Of a stretch of DNA of 6,002 bases, positions 1 to 5,987 are shown in pieces. The notes beneath the pieces were generated by a model. That model had not been told where the DNA came from, did no database searches, and saw only the letters and a program-made list of their open reading frames with translations. Location of the stretch: assembly GCA_000715855.1 (NCBI GenBank), contig KL571393.1, positions 36,601 to 42,602 on the forward strand. The letters run 5' to 3'. The position numbers and the translations under genes were made by a program. The DNA is from Actinoplanes liguriensis (GTDB lineage: Bacteria > Actinomycetota > Actinomycetes > Mycobacteriales > Micromonosporaceae). The stretch's first letter is position 1. Every line of letters starts with the position of its first letter.

Positions 1-567
1 GCCCATCCGCGTCGGGGACAGCCCCATCAGGCGGGCCATGTCGGCGTCGGCGGCGGTCGCTCGCATCGCCCGTCCCCAACCGGTGCGGTAGAGCACCAGC
101 CAGGCCGCCGCGGCCGCCAGCAGGGTGGCGCCGGCACACCACAGGTACTGGGCCGACAGCGACGTGCCCATGATCCGGATCCGGCCCCCGGCGCCGCTGA
201 ACGGCTCGGCGAAGTGCTGGTCGGCGCCGAAGCCGAGCAGGGCCACGCCCTGGATCAGGATCGAGGCGCCGATGGTCAGGATGATCAGCCGCTCCGGGCC
301 CGCCCGCCGGGCCGGGGCGAGCACCCCCAGATGCACCAGCGCGCCGCAGGCAGCCGTCCCGGCCAGGGCCAACACCGCGGCCAGGGGCGCCGGCAGGCCG
401 TGCTCCGCGGCGACCGCGTAGGTCAGGCCGCCGAGCATCACGAAGTCGCCCTGCGCGAAGTTGATGATCCCGGTGACCTGATAGACGAGCGAGATGCCGA
501 GCCCGACGACCGCATAGGTGCTGCCGTCGGCCAAGCCGATCAGCAGGTAACTCAGTACCTGATCCAC
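1..567 (-). CDS. livH: Branched-chain amino acid ABC transporter permease, LivH type (partial, runs off left edge)
   Basis: This is the N-terminal 189 codons of an inner-membrane permease of the LivH family (BPD_transp_2), which forms the channel of a branched-chain amino acid or amide ABC importer. The protein opens MDQVLSYLLIGLADGSTYAV. The family signature INFAQGDFVMLGG lies at residues 35-47, followed by hydrophobic spans around 60-76, 93-112 and 141-160. The cytoplasmic loop RTGWGRAMRATAADADMARL (161-180) matches the LivH loop that contacts the ATPases. The stop codon is beyond the window. I chose GTG at 567 because MDQ-x-LSYLLIGL fits the usual family N-terminus; an in-frame GTG at 582 would add five residues and has AGGA nine bases upstream. 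Any livM, livG and livF would lie to the left and are not visible. No substrate-binding protein gene is present upstream, so the exact substrate is uncertain. Confidence 0.9.
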   Translation of the reverse strand, partial: MDQVLSYLLIGLADGSTYAVVGLGISLVYQVTGIINFAQGDFVMLGGLTYAVAAEHGLPAPLAAVLALAGTAACGALVHLGVLAPARRAGPERLIILTIGASILIQGVALLGFGADQHFAEPFSGAGGRIRIMGTSLSAQYLWCAGATLLAAAAAWLVLYRTGWGRAMRATAADADMARLMGLSPTRMG

Positions 568-582
568 ACGTCGCCCCGTCAC

Positions 583-799
583 CCGGCACAGTCCTACATG
601 TGAAGCGACGCAACCTGGCGGTAATCGTTCAGCCCCGCGGCAGTAGCGTGGATCACATCCAGCCCCGGCGCGCGGCCGCCGGCCTGCCGTAACTGACGAC
701 CACGCCCCCGTGGATCATCGTTGAAGCGGCCGAGGCCGTGCACCGCAATGCCATGTCCGATCAGCCATTCGAGCGGTGGTGCCGAACTTCTCCTCGCGG
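583..799. other. Intergenic region between the DUF305 gene and livH
   Basis: This gap must hold the end of the amine-oxidase/DUF305 transcript and probably the livH promoter. I see no convincing hairpin followed by a T-run and no clear -35/-10 pair. A nine-base direct repeat, CGTGGATCA, occurs at 647-655 and 709-717 and might be a regulator half-site, but two copies 62 bases apart are weak evidence. No small gene with a start codon and ribosome-binding site is supported here. Confidence 0.3.
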
Positions 800-1615
800 T
801 CAGGGCAGGCGGACGGTGGCCCGGCGCATGGCGGCGATCTCGGCGCGCTGATCGGCGATGACGTGCCGCGCCAGACTGATCACCCAGGGGTTCTCGGCCG
901 CCGGCAGCATCGCGGCGGAAATTTCCACCGCTCCCCGGTGGTGGGCGATCATCAGCCGAAGAAAAGCTTGACCGGCCGCGACGCCGTCGGCACTCCTCAA
1001 AGCACCGAGCCGCGCCTCGGAGACCATGCCGGACGTCTCACGACCGCTCCGTCCACCATCGCCGACCCCGCCGGCGTGGTCCGGCCTGTCCTCGCGGTCC
1101 ACCCGGTCCACCCGGCCCACCGGGCCCACCCGGCCCACCCGGTCCACCCGGCCCGCCCGGCCGACGCGATCGGCGCCGCCGGTGCCTTCCATGTGCGAAT
1201 GTGCCGGAGTCGGCTGTACCTCGCCGCGCGCCCTCATCTCCTTTCCCCACGCATCCAGAAACCCCGTCATGTCGGCCAACTCGGTTCCCTGGGTCGCCGC
1301 GATGTGGTCGGCGAGATTGCTTATCCGGTACGGCACCCCGCCGCGCTCGCGGAGCATCGCCACCATGCGCAGCGCCTGCCGGTGGTGCTCGACCATGTGG
1401 GTGACGTATTCGAGTTCTCCCACGGTCGGCGCCGGAACCGCCACCGCGGCCGGTGCCGCGGTGGCGAGACCGGCCGGTGCCGCGGTGGCCAGGTCGACCG
1501 GTGCCGCGGTGGCCGGGTCGATCGGTGGCGGGGAGGCGTCGCAGGCCGCCAACAGCATCAGCAGGGCGGCGAGGATCAGGAGTCGAGGGCTCGGCACGGT
1601 GGTGCTTTCCTTCAT
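800..1615 (-). CDS. DUF305 family lipoprotein, putative extracytoplasmic copper-binding protein
   Basis: A 271-residue secreted lipoprotein. A short N-region precedes a hydrophobic stretch (11-24) ending in the lipobox LAAC, with Cys25 the predicted lipidated residue. The mature part has the two halves of a DUF305 domain: HMVEHHRQALRM (73-84) followed by an ATQGTELADMTGFLDAWG stretch (107-124), and GMVSEARL then LMIAHHRGAVEIS (221-233) followed by ADQRAEIAAMRR (254-265). The paired HH motifs are the family hallmark. Some DUF305 proteins, such as cyanobacterial CopM, bind copper; a copper role here is inferred from family and neighbours. Odd points are a Pro/Ala-rich 8-residue repeat at 35-58 and a 3-residue Val-Gly/Asp-Arg repeat at about 149-174, inserted between the two halves and both produced by DNA tandem repeats. 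ATG 1615 has GGAAGG about ten bases upstream. It lies 121 bp downstream of the amine oxidase, so cotranscription is likely. Confidence 0.85.
   Translation of the reverse strand: MKESTTVPSPRLLILAALLMLLAACDASPPPIDPATAAPVDLATAAPAGLATAAPAAVAVPAPTVGELEYVTHMVEHHRQALRMVAMLRERGGVPYRISNLADHIAATQGTELADMTGFLDAWGKEMRARGEVQPTPAHSHMEGTGGADRVGRAGRVDRVGRVGPVGRVDRVDREDRPDHAGGVGDGGRSGRETSGMVSEARLGALRSADGVAAGQAFLRLMIAHHRGAVEISAAMLPAAENPWVISLARHVIADQRAEIAAMRRATVRLP
1095..1166. repeat. In-frame 9-bp tandem repeat inside the DUF305 gene (8 copies)
   Basis: Eight uninterrupted 9-base units of form CGGYCCACC run from 1095 to 1166; the last two units are more diverged. Read on the minus strand they encode a three-residue repeat of the type VDR/VGR/VGP in the linker between the two DUF305 half-domains. 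The unit length is a multiple of three, so copy-number change would alter linker length without breaking the frame. Confidence 0.92.
1450..1521. repeat. In-frame 24-bp tandem repeat near the DUF305 N-terminus (3 copies)
   Basis: Three 24-base units begin at 1450, 1474 and 1498, each containing CCGGTGCCGCGGTGGC. They encode an eight-residue repeat (ATAAPVDL, ATAAPAGL, then ATAAPAAV) in the flexible segment just after the lipidated Cys. Such a Pro/Ala tether would hold the folded domain away from the membrane. The unit keeps frame. Confidence 0.9.
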
Positions 1616-1727
1616 GCTCTCGGCACCTTCCGGTGGTGGCGCTTTCCTTCGTGCACTCGGCGATTTGCGGTGGTGGTGCTTTTCTTCATCCTCTCGGCGG
1701 GCTCCGGGGGTGGTGCTTTCCTTCGTC
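1597..1727. repeat. 34-37-bp tandem repeat (4 copies) between the amine oxidase and DUF305 genes
   Basis: Four imperfect copies begin at 1597, 1631, 1668 and 1705 (lengths 34, 37 and 37, plus a partial last copy). On the minus strand each has the core GAAGGAAAGCRCCACC or a close variant (the third copy has GAAGAAAAGC), and three carry GCCGAG just beyond. The copy at 1597-1630 holds the true DUF305 initiation codon and its first codons (MKESTT). The other copies are thus duplicated versions of the translation start region, including SD-like AAGGA. The array fills almost all the space between the two genes. Confidence 0.88.
1612..1689 (-). CDS. Possible 25-residue leader ORF coupled to the DUF305 start
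   Basis: Inside the tandem repeat, the third copy has an ATG (1687-1689) opening a 25-codon frame that begins MKKSTTTANRR and ends KVPRA. Its TGA overlaps the DUF305 ATG in an ATGA arrangement (1612-1615), which would allow translational coupling. The predicted product is strongly basic (many Arg, Lys, His) with no signal peptide or known domain. An SD candidate (CGGAG) lies about eleven bases upstream; GAGAGG directly abuts the ATG and is too close. The ORF may be merely a by-product of duplication of the DUF305 start, whose first residues MKESTT it mirrors, so I rate it low. Confidence 0.25.
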   Translation of the reverse strand: MKKSTTTANRRVHEGKRHHRKVPRA

Positions 1728-1736
1728 GGGCGGTGG

Positions 1737-3446
1737 TCAGCGATTGCCGGCCGCCTCGGTGACGGTAAGAATTGCCGCCGCCGACGTGCTGGTGCCGACC
1801 TGCGCCGACCCGCCGTAGGCCACGGTCAGCGAGTGCTTCCCGGCCGGCAGAGCGGGCAGCCGGATCCTCCTGCTCCCGTGGTCGGTCTTCCGGATGTCCG
1901 AGACGACCAGCGTCCGGGCACCGTCCTTGACGGTCAGCACCCCCGCGGCGATCTGCCCGGCATCGCTCGGCCGCACCCCGACGGTGACCAGCGGCCGGCT
2001 CCCGGCGACGATCGTGGACCGGGCCAGGCGCAGGGTGGTGGCCGATCCCCGGCTCGGCGCCATGGTGCGCGCCTGCTCGTTCTCGGTGGCGACGAAGCCG
2101 TTGCGGCCGGCGCGGACCGCCGGCGTGATCGGCGACTGTGCGGAGAAGTCGTGCGGGTACAACGTGAAGCCCTGCCAGTGCACCGGCATCGGGCTCTGGT
2201 CCTCGTCCCGCACGATGTGGTGGAATCCGACGTTCACCCAGGCGATCGGATCGGTGAGTTTCTCGCCGTTCGCGTAGTCCATCAGCGTCTCGTTCGCGCA
2301 CGAGACGTCGTTGTTGTACATCGGCAGTTGCTCGCAGGTCTTCCGTCTCGTGAAGGCGAGCGCGTTACGCAGGCTCGGGTGCGCCGGATAGGTGTCGTTC
2401 TTGCCGAAGACGATGTCGTAGCCGCGCGGATGCCCGTCGGCGTTGCGGCTCGCCGGGCTGTAGACGCGCCATTCCCGGCGGTCCGCGATGTTCAGCAGGG
2501 ATTCGGTGCGGATCGTCTTCCGTCTGGTCACCAGCATCGCGGACGGACCACCCCGTTTGCCGGTCCACGCGGTGTCGCTCTGCTCGACCTTCATGTCGGA
2601 TCGGCCGCCGATGCCGAAATCCACCCGCCAGACGGCGCTGTGATAGTGCGATCCGGAATAGTCGCGGTCCCCGGTGCCGATCGGCCAGCCGTAGTTCAAT
2701 GCCTCCAGATTCGCCCGGTCGGTCCAGATGCTCGGATTGACCTCACCTGTCGCGCCCATGCCGACGTCGATCTGGCCGCTGTCGGCGAATCGGTAACTGG
2801 TCTCGTACTCGTAATTGCCGACCGCCGACATGAAGCTCAGCGCCAGCACCGTCCCCTGCGCGGTGACCAGCGGCTGGTCGGTGCCGGTGTGCCACTCGGA
2901 GCGGTAGGCCAGGCCCCGGCTCATCTCCCGCACGCACAGGACCGGCTGATTCTTCTCCACCCAGCGGCCACTCAGATCGGTGTACGCGCGATGCGTGGTG
3001 ACGATCCGGCCGCCGGGACATTCGGCCCGGGTCATGTCACTGGCGTACCGGCCGAAGCCGTATCCGATCAGGTCCTCGAACTCGGCGGTGCCGATGTCGT
3101 ACGGGACCTGCATCTGCACCGGTGCGATCGAGTTGAGCACCTGGATCGGCGCGGTGTCCCTCGTACCCTGGAAAGCGACTTTGTCGAGGACCAGCCCTTT
3201 GACGTCGTCGATGTGCCAGCACAGTTGCCATGTCGTGCCGGCGGCGAGTTTCCGGCTGACGAGGGAGTCGCCGGAGCAGTAGGCGCCGGCCGCCTCCGCC
3301 GCGGCGGGCGGTCCGGCCGAGCCCAGGGTGACGAGCAGAATCGCCGCCGCCGCAACCACTCGCCCCTTCGCGAGAGCGGGCCGCAGCGCGGAATCGCCCC
3401 CGTTCACGACGGTCGACTTTCCGGTTCCGGCACCTTTTTCCTTCAC
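1737..3446 (-). CDS. Secreted copper amine oxidase catalytic domain with C-terminal Ig-like domain
   Basis: Copper/topaquinone amine oxidase (EC 1.4.3.-), which deaminates a primary amine to aldehyde, ammonia and hydrogen peroxide outside the membrane. Numbered from GTG 3446 (569 residues): Sec-type signal peptide with hydrophobic core about 29-45; catalytic Asp125 in DLIGYGFG; probable disulfide Cys143-Cys171; cofactor motif VGNYEYETSYRF with Tyr212 the topaquinone precursor; copper ligands His267 and His269 (HYH) and His410 in HHIVRDEDQSPMP; then GFTLYPHDF. Residues about 475-565 form a bacterial Ig-like domain ending YGGSAQVGTSTSAA. Classical bacterial enzymes are about 640-720 residues; here the N-terminal N2/N3 domains are missing. 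The chosen start gives a 4-base GTGA overlap with the upstream gene. GTG 3407, with GGAAAG nine bases upstream, is a serious alternative with a more usual signal-peptide length. The amine substrate cannot be read from the sequence. Confidence 0.88.
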   Translation of the reverse strand: MKEKGAGTGKSTVVNGGDSALRPALAKGRVVAAAAILLVTLGSAGPPAAAEAAGAYCSGDSLVSRKLAAGTTWQLCWHIDDVKGLVLDKVAFQGTRDTAPIQVLNSIAPVQMQVPYDIGTAEFEDLIGYGFGRYASDMTRAECPGGRIVTTHRAYTDLSGRWVEKNQPVLCVREMSRGLAYRSEWHTGTDQPLVTAQGTVLALSFMSAVGNYEYETSYRFADSGQIDVGMGATGEVNPSIWTDRANLEALNYGWPIGTGDRDYSGSHYHSAVWRVDFGIGGRSDMKVEQSDTAWTGKRGGPSAMLVTRRKTIRTESLLNIADRREWRVYSPASRNADGHPRGYDIVFGKNDTYPAHPSLRNALAFTRRKTCEQLPMYNNDVSCANETLMDYANGEKLTDPIAWVNVGFHHIVRDEDQSPMPVHWQGFTLYPHDFSAQSPITPAVRAGRNGFVATENEQARTMAPSRGSATTLRLARSTIVAGSRPLVTVGVRPSDAGQIAAGVLTVKDGARTLVVSDIRKTDHGSRRIRLPALPAGKHSLTVAYGGSAQVGTSTSAAAILTVTEAAGNR

Positions 3447-4231
3447 GACAGCGTCCGGACGGTCCTGGCGGTCAGGTCCACCGCCAGGTTTCCGAAAGAG
3501 AGCCATACGCCGTCGCGGACGCGCCCCTGGAACGTGACGCACCGATCGGCCGCGCAGGCCGCGCCGTCCCCGGTCGCCGGCGGGTTGAGCAGGGCGCCCG
3601 CGTTCACGTCGAGCTGCGCCGGGCTGGTCAGCTCCCGGCCGGTCGAGTTCCGGAACGCCACCCGGATCGGCATCGCGGCCGGCGACGCGAGCAGCAATGT
3701 CAGCGCGTGGACCTTCTCGGTCTCCGAGGGCGGCGCCTGCACCCCGTGCCCGCTGCGCTCGGTGACCGCGCCGGTCGCGAGGTCCACGACCTGCAGCACC
3801 TGGACGTTGGCGGCGTAGTCGTAGGAGGTGACGGAAACTTTCCGCCGGCCCTCCTCGGTGGCGAGGGCGGCGGACAGGAACTCGTACCCGGGCGTGCCGT
3901 CGACGCGTCGTCCAGGGTTCCGCTGGTGCCGCACGGCGAGGCCACGGGCGTAGCCGATCTCGGCCGGCGTCAACGCGTCGAACGTCTTACCGAGCACCGC
4001 CGGCCTCCCGGTCGGCATCCCGTCGGGCAATGGGGGCCGCGTCGCCGTCAGCGCCCGCTCGACCTGTTCCGCCTTGTCGGTCATGGCGTCCGGCCCGGGA
4101 ACCGCCATCACCTCGGACGGCCCGGTCAACAGGTAGCCGCCGAAGGCCATCCCGGACGCGAGCGCCATCAGGGCCACCGGAACGCGGACGGACTGCCACC
4201 ACGAGACCTCTTCGAACGGCCTTTCTCGCAT
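3443..4231 (-). CDS. Membrane-anchored or secreted protein resembling copper amine oxidase N-terminal (N2/N3) domains
   Basis: A 262-residue protein with one hydrophobic segment at 17-36 after a charged N-terminus. It is either a signal anchor or a signal peptide cut near VMA (41-43). The segment FDALTPAEIGYARGLAV (84-100) resembles the start of the amine-oxidase N2 domain (consensus HPLDPLTxxEI), and RKVSVTSYDYA...VLQVVDLATGAVTE (130-158) resembles its beta-strand pattern, followed by GVQAPPSETE like the GVQPP segment. Cys226 and Cys231 lie near the C-terminus, which ends in a strand-rich DGVWLSFGNLAVDLT. ATG 4231 is preceded by a strong GAGGAGGAG ribosome-binding site about five bases upstream. 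The stop overlaps the amine oxidase start (GTGA), so the two are probably made together in matched amounts. The N2/N3 identification is by eye from pattern and context; the alternative is an unrelated secreted hypothetical protein. Confidence 0.7.
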   Translation of the reverse strand: MRERPFEEVSWWQSVRVPVALMALASGMAFGGYLLTGPSEVMAVPGPDAMTDKAEQVERALTATRPPLPDGMPTGRPAVLGKTFDALTPAEIGYARGLAVRHQRNPGRRVDGTPGYEFLSAALATEEGRRKVSVTSYDYAANVQVLQVVDLATGAVTERSGHGVQAPPSETEKVHALTLLLASPAAMPIRVAFRNSTGRELTSPAQLDVNAGALLNPPATGDGAACAADRCVTFQGRVRDGVWLSFGNLAVDLTARTVRTLS

Positions 4232-4249
4232 GCGCTCTCCTCCTCGACC
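4214..4249 (-). promoter_or_regulatory. Strong ribosome-binding site for the first gene of the amine oxidase operon
   Basis: Upstream of ATG 4231 the minus strand reads GAGGAGGAGAGCGC before the start. This is the best Shine-Dalgarno sequence in the window and fixes the start of the 262-residue protein. No comparable site precedes the amine oxidase start at 3446, consistent with translational coupling from this gene. Confidence 0.6.
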
Positions 4250-4302
4250 CGCAGGAACGGATCAAGTGTCGAAAGCCGCAGGAGAAGCGCCGGCGAGCCG
4301 CG

Positions 4303-4321
4303 CGGGCATATCGCCCGTTTT
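4303..4321 (+). terminator. Weak hairpin with T-run between the monooxygenase and the operon
   Basis: CGGGC at 4303-4307 pairs with GCCCG at 4313-4317 across a five-base loop and is followed on the plus strand by TTTT (4318-4321). The T-run lies on the strand with no gene, so the hairpin would not give a standard intrinsic terminator for the minus-strand monooxygenase gene. It lies in the 152-bp gap that should also hold the operon promoter, and could equally be an operator. Confidence 0.2.
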
Positions 4322-4383
4322 CATCACATAGAGATCACGAGTCAGGCGTCCGTGGACAGGCGATGCCGGGGCGACTTCTTCCT

Positions 4384-5828
4384 TCAGGAGAAGTGCAGCT
4401 CCCGGTCGGTCACGTCGTCGGCACGCAGCAGCTTCACGTCGGACTGGTAGTCCATCGAGGTGAGCCACGGCATCCGGTCGCCCTGGCGGGGCAGTCGGTC
4501 GACGGCGCGCTGAATGTAACCGGCGCCGAAGTCGAGGAACGGACGGGTCGGCATCGCGGGGTCGGCCACCTCCGGGCGGCACACGGCGTACCCCCGAATG
4601 TCCATGTGTTTCATCAGGCGGCAGAAATGTTCGCAGAGCAGACCGATCTTCAGCGTCCACGAGGAGTTGGTGTAACCGATGGCGTAGGCGAAGTTCGGCA
4701 CCCCGGAGAGCATCATGCCCTTGTACGCGACCGTGTCGGACAGCCGGATCTCCGTGCCGTCGACGGTGACCGGGACACCGCCGAATGCCTGCACGTTGAG
4801 GCCGGTGGCGGTCACGATGATGTCCGCGTCGAGATGCCTGCCCGATTCCAGTCGCACGCCGGTCTCGGTGAACGTGGCGATCCGGTCCGTGACCACGGAG
4901 GCCTTCCCGTGGCGGATGGCCCGGAAGAGGTCACCGTCGGGGACGGCACACAACCGCTGGTCCCAGGGGTCGTACGGGGGATGGAAGTGTTCGTCCACCG
5001 GGAAACCGGCGGGCAGTTGCCGGGCATTGACCCAGCGGATGATCTTCCGGGCCGCCTTCGGGAAACGCTGGCAGAAGGACCACACCGCCTTCTGCTGGGC
5101 GATGTTCTTGCGCCGGGTCCAGGCGTAGCCGCGCTCCGGCCCGAGATACTTCTTGAGGGCGTTGGCGATCGGGTCCTTCTTCGAGACCGGCATGATGTAG
5201 GTCGGGGTGCGCTGCAGCATCGTCACGTGCGCCGCGTCGCCGGCCATCGCGGGGACGATGGTGACCGCGGTGGCGCCGCTGCCGATCACCACGACGCGCT
5301 TGCCCGTGTAGTCGAGATCCGCCGGCCAGTGCTGTGGATGGATGATCGTCCCGGTGAAACTCTCCTTGCCGGGGAACGTCGGTGTGAAGCCCTCGTCGTA
5401 GTTGTAATAGCCGCTCGCCGAGAAGATCCAGCCGCAGGTCAGCGTGATCCGCTCGCCGGTGTCGGCGCGCTCGGCCTCGACCGTCCAGCGGGCGTCGCCG
5501 CTCGACCAGGACGCGGCAACCACCCTGTGGTGGTAACGGATGTGACGGTCGAGATCGTTCTCGGTCACCGCCTCACGGAGGTAGTCCAGGATCCGCGGCG
5601 CGTCGGCGATCGACTGCTCGTCGCGCCAGGGCTTGAACTCGTACCCGAACGTGTGCAGGTCGGAGTCGGAACGGATGCCCGGATAGCGGAACAGATCCCA
5701 CGTCCCGCCGGACGCGGCACGCGCCTCGAAGATGGCGAAGGTTTTCGCCGGCAGTTCGGTCTCAGATAGCGCGCGGCGCCGATGCCGGAGATCCCGGCGC
5801 CGACGATCAGGACGTCCATGTGCTCCAC
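4384..5828 (-). CDS. EthA-like Baeyer-Villiger/flavin-containing monooxygenase, with an apparent frameshift
   Basis: FAD- and NADPH-dependent class B monooxygenase that inserts oxygen into ketones or oxidises heteroatoms. Restoring one base near 5761-5765 gives 481 residues, close to EthA (about 489). FAD-binding GAGISG is at 10-15; [20 protein letters not shown] follows the frameshift; the type I Baeyer-Villiger fingerprint [12 protein letters not shown] (FxGxxxHxxxWP) is at 158-169; NADPH-binding GSGATA at 183-188; the C-terminal TATG motif at 340-343. The reading frame is intact downstream from 5760 to the stop at 4384; upstream the frame carrying [12 protein letters not shown] runs out of phase after ARYL. 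I place the start at GTG 5828 because [15 protein letters not shown] is the usual family opening; ATG 5819 is an alternative. It is probably transcribed separately from the amine oxidase operon (152-bp gap). A gene caller would report only 4384-5568. Substrate unknown. Confidence 0.88.
5761..5765 (-). other. Frameshift site in the monooxygenase gene
   Basis: The minus strand reads TAT CTG AG ACC GAA CTG. The protein frame is ARYL before this point and [14 protein letters not shown] after it, and family members carry one residue between these (typically Gln, YLQTE). CTGCAGACC losing one C gives the observed sequence. The site is about 240 bases from the contig end, so a sequencing or assembly error is the simplest cause. 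Confidence 0.8.
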
Positions 5829-5874
5829 GTCGTCCAGGATCCGTCGCCCGGACCCTGTTGCGCCAGCTCGAAAC

Positions 5875-5901
5875 GCACCATCATCATCGTCTTCATGGTG
5901 C
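5875..5901. promoter_or_regulatory. Inverted repeat upstream of the monooxygenase gene, possible operator
   Basis: GCACCAT (5875-5881) and ATGGTGC (5895-5901) form perfect seven-base arms around a 13-base centre, about 50 bases upstream of the monooxygenase start. EthA-type genes are commonly controlled by TetR-family repressors binding dyads in this position; no regulator gene is visible in the window. The arms also contain an ATG opening a 29-codon frame that I do not credit as a gene. Confidence 0.3.
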
Positions 5902-5987
5902 AGAACGCTGCGGACGATCGTCGCGACCAGGTCCTCTCTCCGGCCTCGGTGCGGTGGCCCGTGGTTCCGCCGCGGATCGCCGAGCTG

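Noticed and set aside
689..850. Plus-strand frame reading WIIVEAAEAVHRNAMSDQPF near 710-770, looking like a gene fragment
   Set aside because: It has no start codon or ribosome-binding site, is bounded by a stop at about 691, and runs into the DUF305 gene antisense. It could be a decayed remnant but there is no family match I can name.
1095..1166. CRISPR-like array
   Set aside because: The units are directly adjacent 9-mers without spacers and encode protein in frame.
1038..1250. Minus-strand frame encoding a collagen-like GGP repeat
   Set aside because: It is the 9-bp repeat of the DUF305 gene read in another frame; it has no family support and overlaps a recognised domain gene.
1612..2301. 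229-codon minus-strand frame overlapping the amine oxidase C-terminus
   Set aside because: Out-of-frame shadow over the oxidase; only its last 25 codons lie outside the oxidase gene, and those are listed separately as a weak leader ORF.
3447..3542. Amine oxidase start at ATG 3542 or ATG 3506
   Set aside because: These would overlap the upstream coding sequence by 60-100 bases and place a long charged segment before the signal peptide; GTG 3446 or GTG 3407 fits better.
1026..3818. 930-codon plus-strand open frame
   Set aside because: It lies antisense to the amine oxidase and DUF305 genes, which have clear motifs. Long antisense frames are expected in GC-rich DNA, and its composition is Arg/Pro/Ser-rich with no domain.
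4373..4391. Hairpin CTTCTTCCT/AGGAGAAG at the monooxygenase stop
   Set aside because: AT-rich arms with a bulge, a two-base loop and no T-run; not convincing as a terminator.
4030..5769. 579-codon plus-strand open frame
   Set aside because: Antisense shadow of the monooxygenase, with no recognisable domain.
5807..5896. 29-codon minus-strand frame beginning [14 protein letters not shown] upstream of the monooxygenase
   Set aside because: No ribosome-binding site, overlaps the monooxygenase start out of frame, and its ATG lies in the inverted repeat.
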